Below the pieces are notes generated by a model. The model was not told the DNA's origin and searched no databases. It saw nothing but the letters and a program-made list of their open reading frames with translations. Made by a program: the position numbers and the translations under genes. Positions 1-6,034 of a DNA stretch of 11,269 bases are shown piece after piece. The stretch's first letter is position 1; each line of letters opens with the position of its first letter. The DNA is from JALVIU01 sp964462295 (GTDB lineage: Bacteria > Atribacterota > JALVIU01): NCBI GenBank assembly GCA_964462295.1, contig CAYWXH010000053.1, positions 1 through 11,269 of the forward strand, written 5' to 3'.

Positions 1-4
1 CTCT

Positions 5-33
5 TTGACTTAGGGCATCTTTTACTGTATAAT
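5..33 (+). promoter_or_regulatory. Sigma-70-type promoter for the small ORF / RNase J-like / CdaR operon
   Basis: A TTGACT box at 5-10 and a perfect TATAAT at 28-33 are separated by exactly 17 bp, close to the housekeeping consensus. Transcription would start near position 40, about 27 bases before the first start codon (67) and about 18 bases before its SD (58-65). No other gene lies between this promoter and the coupled plus-strand genes, so it is the natural promoter for all three. Seen directly; activity is inferred. Confidence 0.75.
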
Positions 34-66
34 TTTAAAGGATTATTAAAAAAATAGAGAGGTGGG

Positions 67-222
67 ATGCTTGTGGATATCGGCATAGAAAGACATATAG
101 GGTTTTTAAAATCAGGATCATGGGATAAATGGGGAAAGCTTGAAACTAGTCAAGAGAAAATAGATAAGTTCTTAGGAATATATAATAATAGTATTACACC
201 TTTAGGAAAAATAAGTAAATGA
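67..222 (+). CDS. Small hypothetical protein (51 aa), first gene of the RNase J-like operon
   Basis: I do not recognise this protein. The frame opens at ATG 67 after the SD GAGAGGTG (58-65) and ends with TGA at 220-222. An in-frame GTG at 73 is a possible alternative start. It begins MLVDIGIERHIGFLK and is rich in lysine, glycine and isoleucine. It contains a tryptophan pair (SWDKWGKL, residues 18-25), has no transmembrane segment and no cysteine, and is probably a small soluble protein. Three things support it as a real gene: a near-consensus promoter just upstream, a good SD, and a stop codon that forms part of the SD of the next gene (TGAGGT, 220-225). The same arrangement recurs at the next junction of the operon. 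It could instead be a translated leader controlling the downstream nuclease-like gene, or a chance ORF. No function is assigned. Confidence 0.5.
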   Translation: MLVDIGIERHIGFLKSGSWDKWGKLETSQEKIDKFLGIYNNSITPLGKISK

Positions 223-231
223 GGTATGGGT

Positions 232-1857
232 ATGGATATAACGGTTTATGATGGAGTAGGAGAGATAGGGGGGAATAAGATCCTTGTAAATGGAAGCGAA
301 GGTTCTTTTCTTTTGGATTTTGGTTTTAATTTCAAGAGATGGGGTGATTATTTTGAGGAATATCTAAATCCTCGTACAAGTGAGATTCTAAATGACCTTT
401 TGTATCTTGAGATTATTCCACGCATTGATATATATAGAGAAGACCTTTACAATCCTTGGGTTAGAGAGAGGTTTTCTCTTAAAAAAATAGAGAGGCCACA
501 TTTTGTATTTATAAGCCATCCTCATGTGGACCATTATGGCATGTTTGGGCTTTTAAATAAAAAGATTCCTATACTCTCTTCACCAGAGACTGTTGCCCTT
601 ATCCTTGCAGCCCAAGAGGTAGGAAAATCAAAAGATTATTCTTCTCTCTCTGGGAGGGAAAGAAGGGTCTCTGTAGGTGATACATATATTCGAGATGGGC
701 TTCTAAAGGCTACATCCCGGAAAAATTCGCGCTTTACAAGGGATTTTATCTCCCTGGAGGATGGAATAACAGCTTCTGTATTTCGAGAACTTTCTCAATT
801 TGAGATAGAACAGGAGAGGTGGCCACTGATTAGAAAGGGTGATGATCTGCCTTATGATGTAAAGGTTTATCCCGTTTATCATTCTGTTTTAGGTGCAAGG
901 GCCCTTGTTGCCAAGGTAGATGGTTGGTATGTTGTATATACGGGAGACCTTAGAATGGGCCCAGAAGGGGAGGAAAGGGAGTATTGGGAAGAGGTTTTAG
1001 GTAGTGAGAGATTAAGTTATGCAACTTCTACCCAGAGATTTATAGAGGATGTGAGAGAACTTCATCCGATGGTGCTAATTACAGAAGGTACAAGGGTTAC
1101 CCCAGATCAGGGGCATTCTAAGAGTACAGAAAAAGATGTCTATGACCACTCTCTTTCTGTAGTTAGAGAATACGAAGGCAAACTTGTTATCTCAGATTTT
1201 CCCGCAAGACATCTGGAAAGACTCCTTACATTTCTAAAAATTGCAGAAGCTACGGGAAGAAAATTGGTAATTTTTCCATATGATTATATATTCTTGGAGA
1301 TGACAAGGATCTTAAGTAGGGGGAGATGGGTATTTAATACAGAGGCATTATCCATATACTACCCCTCCAAGCTTTCATATCAAAAGATAGAAAAAAATAT
1401 TATGTATAGGATAAAAGAAGGGGAGATAAAAATATTCTTTACATATCCTGAGGATATAAATAAAAGACCGGGAAATTATATTCTATCTATGGGTTATTTT
1501 GATATGCAAAATCTTTTGGATTTTGATCCAGCTATTTTAAGAGAAGGTGTATATATTCACTCTACAAGTGAGGCATATACAGAAGAGCAAAAGATAGATG
1601 CCATACGATTTTTGAACTGGTTGGAACTTTTTGGAATAAAAACCTATGGGATAGAGAGAAAAGAGGGACGACCTTTTTATTCACGAGAGTTTCATGCATC
1701 AGGACATATATCTTCTAAAGAGCTCTCAGGACTTATAGATACACTATCTCCTGAGGTCGTAATCCCTATACATACAGAGCATCCTTTGCTCTTTAAGGAA
1801 CTTACCGAGAGAAAGATCATCTTTCCGAAAAGGGGAGAGCCTATACATATAGGTTGA
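232..1857 (+). CDS. RNase J-like metallo-beta-lactamase fold / beta-CASP hydrolase, putative ribonuclease
   Basis: This is a 541-aa cytoplasmic protein with the layout of the RNase J / beta-CASP family. It opens with YDGVGEIGGNKILV (6-19), matching the family's GxGEIGxN strand. The metal-binding motif HPHVDH follows, with H96, H98, D100 and H101. Further metal-ligand candidates are H217 (PVYHS) and D239 (YTGDLR). The C-terminus carries HASGH (488-492) and IPIHTEH (511-517), typical of RNA-processing members. A beta-CASP-like insertion spans about 280-470. Length is close to RNase J (about 550 aa), but an unusual insert at about 35-85 and divergent beta-CASP motifs suggest a paralogue rather than the housekeeping enzyme. 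Expected activity is zinc-dependent RNA (or nucleic acid) hydrolysis; the substrate is unknown. ATG 232 is chosen because the SD TGAGGT (220-225) is 6 bases away; ATG 226 lies too close. It is coupled to the small gene before it and to the regulator after it. Confidence 0.85.
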   Translation: MDITVYDGVGEIGGNKILVNGSEGSFLLDFGFNFKRWGDYFEEYLNPRTSEILNDLLYLEIIPRIDIYREDLYNPWVRERFSLKKIERPHFVFISHPHVDHYGMFGLLNKKIPILSSPETVALILAAQEVGKSKDYSSLSGRERRVSVGDTYIRDGLLKATSRKNSRFTRDFISLEDGITASVFRELSQFEIEQERWPLIRKGDDLPYDVKVYPVYHSVLGARALVAKVDGWYVVYTGDLRMGPEGEEREYWEEVLGSERLSYATSTQRFIEDVRELHPMVLITEGTRVTPDQGHSKSTEKDVYDHSLSVVREYEGKLVISDFPARHLERLLTFLKIAEATGRKLVIFPYDYIFLEMTRILSRGRWVFNTEALSIYYPSKLSYQKIEKNIMYRIKEGEIKIFFTYPEDINKRPGNYILSMGYFDMQNLLDFDPAILREGVYIHSTSEAYTEEQKIDAIRFLNWLELFGIKTYGIERKEGRPFYSREFHASGHISSKELSGLIDTLSPEVVIPIHTEHPLLFKELTERKIIFPKRGEPIHIG

Positions 1858-1867
1858 GGTGGTTTTT

Positions 1868-3085
1868 ATGAAGATTACCCGACAGCTTGCCCAAGATATA
1901 GTGGATAAAACCATGAAGATTTTGGGTAAGAATATAAATATCATGGACGAAAATGGGATAATAATTGGCTCAGGAAATAAAAAGAGGCTTAATCAGTTTC
2001 ATGAAGGTGCAGCAAAGGTGATAAAGGAAAAGAAAAAGCTCGTTATATACCCCAAAGACATAGAACACCTAACAGGTGCAAAACCGGGGATAAATCTTCC
2101 CATAGAATATAACAATAAGATTATAGGTGTAGTAGGTATTACAGGGGATCCTGACGAGGTAAGCCCCTTTGGTGAGATTATAAAAATGACCGTTGAGATG
2201 ATGCTCCAGCAAGAATTTCTCCTAAAAGAGGTGCACTTAGAAGAGCAGGCAAGAGAGAATTTTGTTCAAGACCTTATATCTGGAAGGATAGGGCAAGATG
2301 AAGACCTCTTTGTTACAAGGGGACATATAGTAGGGTATGATGTACTCCTTCCCCGTGTGGCTATGGTGCTTAATCTGTATCAATTTGAAAAGACGGCAAA
2401 GGAGAGTCTTACGGCCTTTAAAGGAAAGAAAGAGGGAGAGCTCTATCTTCAAAGGTTAAAAAATAATGTATTCAAAACTATCCAGGGGATTTTTATAAAC
2501 AACCCACAAGATATAGTCTCATATACCGGAGGAGATAGATTTGTTGTCTTAAAGACTATAGACCCAAAAGAGCAATCTTTAAGAGAAAAGTTGTTTAAAA
2601 TAGCGGGAAAGATAAGTGAGGTAGTCTCTCGGAATATGGGTTTTCAAACCTTTATAGGGATAGGTGAATATTATAATGGAATATATGGGATAAGTAGGTC
2701 TTACAAGGATGCTGTCCGGGCCCTTGATGTAGGAATAAAACTTGAAAAAACGAAAAGAATATACCATATAAACTCCCTTGGCATATACAAGGTCCTTACA
2801 GAGATAAGGGCAAAAACTCAGAGAGAGATAATAGATAGGATCTTTTTTTCTACAAAAAATGGTAAAACATTAGATGACCTTCTTGTATCTACTCTATGTG
2901 CCTTCTTTGACCACAATTTAAGCATAAAAGAGACTGCAGAGGCTATTTTTGTCCACCGTAATACCCTCCTTTACAGACTGAAAAAGATTAAAGAGATTAC
3001 AGGACTTGACCCCAAAAAGTTTGAAGATGCTGTTCAGCTCATGATGGCCCTTAAGATGAAGGCTTATCAGAGTATAGGGGACTAA
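1868..3085 (+). CDS. cdaR: CdaR family transcriptional regulator (sugar diacid recognition + PucR-type HTH)
   Basis: This 405-aa regulator has three recognisable parts. Residues 3-135 form a sugar-diacid recognition domain, beginning ITRQLAQDIVDKTMKIL and including GINLPIEYNNKIIGVVGITG (74-93). Residues about 150-295 form a degenerate GGDEF-like module (SYTGGDRFVVL, 218-228). Residues about 335-397 form a PucR/CdaR helix-turn-helix (SIKETAEAIFVHRNTLLYRL, 352-371). E. coli CdaR activates uptake and breakdown of galactarate, glucarate and glycerate, and such regulators often sit beside glycerate kinase genes, as here. ATG 1868 is preferred over the in-frame GTG at 1859 because the SD GAGGTGG (1856-1862) is 5 bases before it. 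The upstream gene ends inside that SD, so the two are coupled. Likely job: ligand-dependent activation of the glycerate kinase-TRAP operon downstream. The gene symbol is by family; the true ligand is not known. Confidence 0.9.
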   Translation: MKITRQLAQDIVDKTMKILGKNINIMDENGIIIGSGNKKRLNQFHEGAAKVIKEKKKLVIYPKDIEHLTGAKPGINLPIEYNNKIIGVVGITGDPDEVSPFGEIIKMTVEMMLQQEFLLKEVHLEEQARENFVQDLISGRIGQDEDLFVTRGHIVGYDVLLPRVAMVLNLYQFEKTAKESLTAFKGKKEGELYLQRLKNNVFKTIQGIFINNPQDIVSYTGGDRFVVLKTIDPKEQSLREKLFKIAGKISEVVSRNMGFQTFIGIGEYYNGIYGISRSYKDAVRALDVGIKLEKTKRIYHINSLGIYKVLTEIRAKTQREIIDRIFFSTKNGKTLDDLLVSTLCAFFDHNLSIKETAEAIFVHRNTLLYRLKKIKEITGLDPKKFEDAVQLMMALKMKAYQSIGD

Positions 3086-3159
3086 TTTATATATTTGCAC
3101 AAAAATATTATTATATAACTCAAAAATTTTATGCATCTGTCTATAGCCAAATTAATTAT

Positions 3160-3188
3160 TTTTGATTTATAATTTACCTAAATCAAAA
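3160..3188 (+). promoter_or_regulatory. Operator-like inverted repeat and -10 box upstream of glycerate kinase
   Basis: TTTTGATTTA (3160-3169) and TAAATCAAAA (3179-3188) form a perfect 10-bp inverted repeat with a 9-bp spacer. A perfect TATAAT lies at 3168-3173, partly inside the left arm. No good -35 box lies 16-18 bp upstream (AGCCAA at the expected place), which fits an activator-dependent promoter. This is the only clear dyad in the 141-bp spacer between the regulator and kinase genes. CdaR binding is inferred from position only. Because the sequence is very AT-rich, chance cannot be excluded. I see no convincing terminator for the regulator gene in the rest of the spacer (3086-3226). Confidence 0.45.
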
Positions 3189-3226
3189 TTACTTTCTTTC
3201 ATATTTTATCAAAAAGGAGTAGTTTA

Positions 3227-4372
3227 ATGACAAAAATAGTTATAGCCCCTGACTCTTTTAAGGGCAGCCTTACTGCGCCCCAGATATGTGATGCTTTGGA
3301 AGAGGGAATAAGAGAAGTAATTCCTCAGGCTATGATTATAAAGGCCCCTATGGCAGATGGTGGAGAAGGTACTGTCTTATGTCTTGTAAATGCAACCGGT
3401 GGCAAGATATTGAAAAAAAAGGTGGTAGGTCCTCTTGGAGAAAGGGTAGAGGCAACCTACGGTATTTTGGGAGATGGAAAAACCGCAGTTATAGAAATGG
3501 CCTCAGCTTCTGGCCTTCCCCTTGTACCAGAGGATAAAAGAAATCCTATGTTGACCACTACCTATGGGACAGGGGAACTTATAAAGGCTGCCTTGGATCA
3601 TGGATGCAGGAAGATCATAATAGGGATTGGAGGAAGTGCCACAAATGATGGTGGTGTTGGTATGGCCCAGGCTCTTGGTGTAAAGTTTTTGGATAAAGAG
3701 GGAAAGGAGATAGGTTTTGGAGGAGGGGAGCTTAAAAAGATAGTAAAGATTGATATGGGTCATCTTGACAAAAGAATAAAAGATACTGAAATCCTTGTCG
3801 CATCAGATGTTAAAAACCCTCTCTGTGGGCCAAATGGTGCATCTTATGTCTATGGACCACAAAAGGGGGCAACACCTGATATGGTAGAGGAACTTGACCA
3901 GGGTCTTTCACACCTTGCAGAGATTATTAAGCGAGACCTTGGAAAGGATGTACGAGATATTCCAGGGGCAGGTGCTGCAGGGGGCTTGGGGGCAGGGCTT
4001 ATGGCCTTTTTGAATGCAAAACTAAGACCAGGTATAGAGCTTGTTATGGAGGCAATTGGTTTTCACGAAAAGGTGGCCGGTTCTACCCTTGTTATCACTG
4101 GAGAGGGGAAGATGGATAGACAAACAATCTATGGAAAAGTTCCTGTAGGTGTAGCAAAGGTGGCAAAGAGGTTTGGCATACCTGTGCTTGCCATATGTGC
4201 TGTACTAGATGAGGGTCCAGAGTTTTTTAAACCTTATGGGATAGATTTTATACTCCCTATTAGCCCACCTATGGATATGGATATGCCTTTTGAAAAAAAG
4301 TATTTACGCATAAAAGAGAATATAGAGAGATGGTTTAGGGAAGAGTTTCCCAAAAAGATAAAAAGGGGGTGA
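3227..4372 (+). CDS. glxK: Glycerate kinase, class II (GlxK/GarK family)
   Basis: This 381-aa cytoplasmic kinase is full length for the family. Conserved motifs appear in the expected order: APDSFKGS (7-14), PMADGGEGT (41-49), GIGGSATNDGG (133-143), SDVKNPLCGPNG (193-204), GAGAAGGLGAGL (247-258) and TGEGKMDRQT (291-300). The family phosphorylates D-glycerate with ATP, giving 2-phosphoglycerate in the characterised GarK/GlxK enzymes, which feeds lower glycolysis. The start is fixed by AAGGAG at 3214-3219, 7 bases before ATG. Upstream is a CdaR-type regulator; downstream, in the same direction, is a complete TRAP transporter. This suggests that a carboxylate taken up by the transporter is glycerate or is converted to it. 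No dehydrogenase, aldolase or dehydratase for upstream steps is present in the window. Confidence 0.95.
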   Translation: MTKIVIAPDSFKGSLTAPQICDALEEGIREVIPQAMIIKAPMADGGEGTVLCLVNATGGKILKKKVVGPLGERVEATYGILGDGKTAVIEMASASGLPLVPEDKRNPMLTTTYGTGELIKAALDHGCRKIIIGIGGSATNDGGVGMAQALGVKFLDKEGKEIGFGGGELKKIVKIDMGHLDKRIKDTEILVASDVKNPLCGPNGASYVYGPQKGATPDMVEELDQGLSHLAEIIKRDLGKDVRDIPGAGAAGGLGAGLMAFLNAKLRPGIELVMEAIGFHEKVAGSTLVITGEGKMDRQTIYGKVPVGVAKVAKRFGIPVLAICAVLDEGPEFFKPYGIDFILPISPPMDMDMPFEKKYLRIKENIERWFREEFPKKIKRG

Positions 4373-4388
4373 TATTTAAAAAGGGAGG

Positions 4389-4428
4389 ATAATTAATTTT
4401 TAAAAATTTTGGCAAAAAAATTAATTAT
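4389..4428 (+). promoter_or_regulatory. Intercistronic AT-rich stem-loop between glycerate kinase and TRAP binding-protein genes
   Basis: ATAATTAATTTTT (4389-4401) pairs perfectly with AAAAATTAATTAT (4416-4428), a 13-bp stem with a 14-base loop. It fills most of the 70-base gap and ends immediately before the SD GGAGGAGG (4429-4436), 6 bases from the ATG of the binding-protein gene. There is no T-tract after it, so it does not look like a terminator. Possible roles are an mRNA processing or stability element that raises binding-protein output relative to the kinase, translational control through the adjacent SD, or a protein-binding dyad. A second SD-like run, AAGGGAGG (4381-4388), lies just before the stem without a start codon. 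Confidence 0.5.
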
Positions 4429-4442
4429 GGAGGAGGATTAAG

Positions 4443-5471
4443 ATGCTTAGGAAAATTTCTCTGTTTTTGCTTATGATTTCTTTTTTGGTAATAGTTTTTG
4501 GAGGTAGTGCCTTTGCAAAGGCAATAATATGGAAATCGTCAGGTCATGGACCTGCAGCAGACCCATCTCAGGTATTCCATGATAAGGTTTGTGAGGCGAT
4601 AACAAAGGCAAGTGGTGGTCGTTTGATAATTAAGCATTTTGTAGGTGGCTCTATTGTACCTGCAACAAAAGAGTTAGATGCAGTGGATCAGGGCGTGCTA
4701 CAGATGGCATATACTTGCCCTATGTACAACCTTGATAAGTGGAAGGCTGCAAGTCTTATAAGCTCAAGACCTGGCGGACTCCCAGGTGAGGCACTTAGAA
4801 CATGGTTTGACTATGCAGGTGGTGCAGACCTTATGAACAAGATGATGAAGGGGTACAATATTATGACATTCCCCGGAGCACTTGCACCATTACCACCTGA
4901 GGTATTCTTACATTCTAAGAAACCTATAAAGACAGTTGCAGACCTTAAAGGCCTTAAGGTACGTGCTGCAGGAGATGGTGGCGAGATATTGAAGAGATTG
5001 GGTGCAAATGTGGTATTTTTACCAGGTGGAGAGCTTTATGAGGCAATGCAAAGGGGTACAATTGATGCATTTGAGTACTCTACACTTGCAACAAACTGGC
5101 AGATGCATTTTAATGAAATTGCAAAATATGTAATCCTCTCACCTGTTCGTGCACCAAGTGATCCCCAAGTATTTTTCGTAAATAAAAAGGCATGGGAGAA
5201 ACTCCCTGATGACCTAAAACAGCTTGTACAAGATGTTGTTGGTAAATGGACACAAGCACAGCATGAATATCTTGTTTATGAATCTATAAAGGCACTTAAT
5301 GAATTTAAAAAATCTGGTTGTGAAGTTTATAAGCTTCCAAAAGAGGTAGAAGATGCTATATCTGCTGAAGCAGAGAAATTCTATGCAGAGAAGGCAAAGA
5401 AAGAATCTCCAATATACAAAGAAATCTTAGATTCTATGAACAACTTCTGGAAGGCATATTCCAATATGTAG
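4443..5471 (+). CDS. dctP: TRAP transporter solute-binding protein, DctP family (FcbT1/TakP-like)
   Basis: This 342-aa exported protein captures the substrate in the periplasm and delivers it to the membrane components encoded next. Residues 1-25 are a Sec signal peptide (MLRK, hydrophobic core, cleavage after SAFA). No cysteine follows the cleavage site, so it is a soluble periplasmic protein rather than a lipoprotein. The mature part has DctP family features: VADLKGLKVRAAG (165-177), whose R174 matches the arginine that holds the substrate carboxylate in the family, and AMQRGTIDAFEYS (201-213). The pattern including SSRPGGLPGEALRTWFDYAG (107-126) resembles the subfamily that binds 2-oxoacids, lactate or chloroaromatic acids. 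E211-Y212 sits about where TakP-type proteins have Glu-Trp; this alignment is by eye. The gene has the strongest SD of the window (GGAGGAGG). The substrate is inferred to be a small hydroxy- or oxo-carboxylate, possibly glycerate. Confidence 0.92.
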   Translation: MLRKISLFLLMISFLVIVFGGSAFAKAIIWKSSGHGPAADPSQVFHDKVCEAITKASGGRLIIKHFVGGSIVPATKELDAVDQGVLQMAYTCPMYNLDKWKAASLISSRPGGLPGEALRTWFDYAGGADLMNKMMKGYNIMTFPGALAPLPPEVFLHSKKPIKTVADLKGLKVRAAGDGGEILKRLGANVVFLPGGELYEAMQRGTIDAFEYSTLATNWQMHFNEIAKYVILSPVRAPSDPQVFFVNKKAWEKLPDDLKQLVQDVVGKWTQAQHEYLVYESIKALNEFKKSGCEVYKLPKEVEDAISAEAEKFYAEKAKKESPIYKEILDSMNNFWKAYSNM

Positions 5472-5515
5472 AAAAGGCAATAACTATACAAAAATGTTAA
5501 CAAGGAGTTTGAGCC

Positions 5516-6034
5516 ATGGCATTTTTAAAAAAAGTAGTAAAAACCATTGATTTTATAAGTGAACAATCAGGATCACTGGCAAGATGGTTTGCATGGCTCC
5601 TTGTTTTGGTAGGCGCATATGATACCATTATGAGGCACTTTTTCAATGCGCCTACCGTTTGGGCATATGATACTTTATGTATGGCTGGAGGAGCTTTGTA
5701 TGTACTTGGATGGTCCTATGATTACTTGCACGATGCGCATACTAGAGTTGATGTATTTTATACAAGACTTTCCCCACGGGGTAAGGCATGGCTAAATGTT
5801 ATAGCTTCTATATTTTTGTTTTTTCCATTAGCTATTACTTTAACATATACAGCTATCTCTTGGGCGGCAAGGGCATGGAGGATACATGAGACAATGACCT
5901 CTACCTTTTGGTATCCCCCGGCTGCACCTTATAGGACGATTTTTGCAGTAGGGGTTTTTCTATTAACACTTCAGGGTGTATCTAATTTTATAAAAGATAT
6001 ATACTTTTTAGTAAGGGGTGAACGAATTGATTGA
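5516..6034 (+). CDS. dctQ: TRAP transporter small permease subunit (DctQ family)
   Basis: This 172-aa integral membrane protein has four predicted hydrophobic segments at about 20-38, 50-68, 90-112 and 137-158, the usual count for DctQ. The sequence RHFFNAPTVWAYD (40-52) between the first two segments is typical of the mannitol/chloroaromatic-type small permeases, in agreement with the subfamily of its neighbours. The subunit joins the large permease to form the inner-membrane part of the carrier, which runs on an ion gradient rather than ATP. An AAGGAG at 5502-5507 lies 8 bases before the ATG. The gene follows the binding-protein gene after 44 bases and overlaps or abuts the large permease gene, so subunits are made together. 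Confidence 0.92.
   Translation: MAFLKKVVKTIDFISEQSGSLARWFAWLLVLVGAYDTIMRHFFNAPTVWAYDTLCMAGGALYVLGWSYDYLHDAHTRVDVFYTRLSPRGKAWLNVIASIFLFFPLAITLTYTAISWAARAWRIHETMTSTFWYPPAAPYRTIFAVGVFLLTLQGVSNFIKDIYFLVRGERID

Noticed and set aside
1..57. Open frame ending at TAG 55-57 that could be the 3' end of an upstream gene
   Set aside because: Only 18 codons are visible, and they coincide with a near-perfect promoter (5-33), which is unlikely inside a coding end; no support for a gene.
1859..1867. GTG 1859 as start of the CdaR-type regulator
   Set aside because: The GTG lies inside the SD GAGGTGG that serves ATG 1868 at good spacing, and the regulator domain begins right at that ATG.
3086..3130. Possible terminator after the regulator gene (ATATTT...AAATAT)
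   Set aside because: The stem is short, made only of A and T, and not followed by a T-tract.
4381..4388. AAGGGAGG as SD of an additional small gene
   Set aside because: No ATG, GTG or TTG follows at usable distance; the region is occupied by the hairpin.
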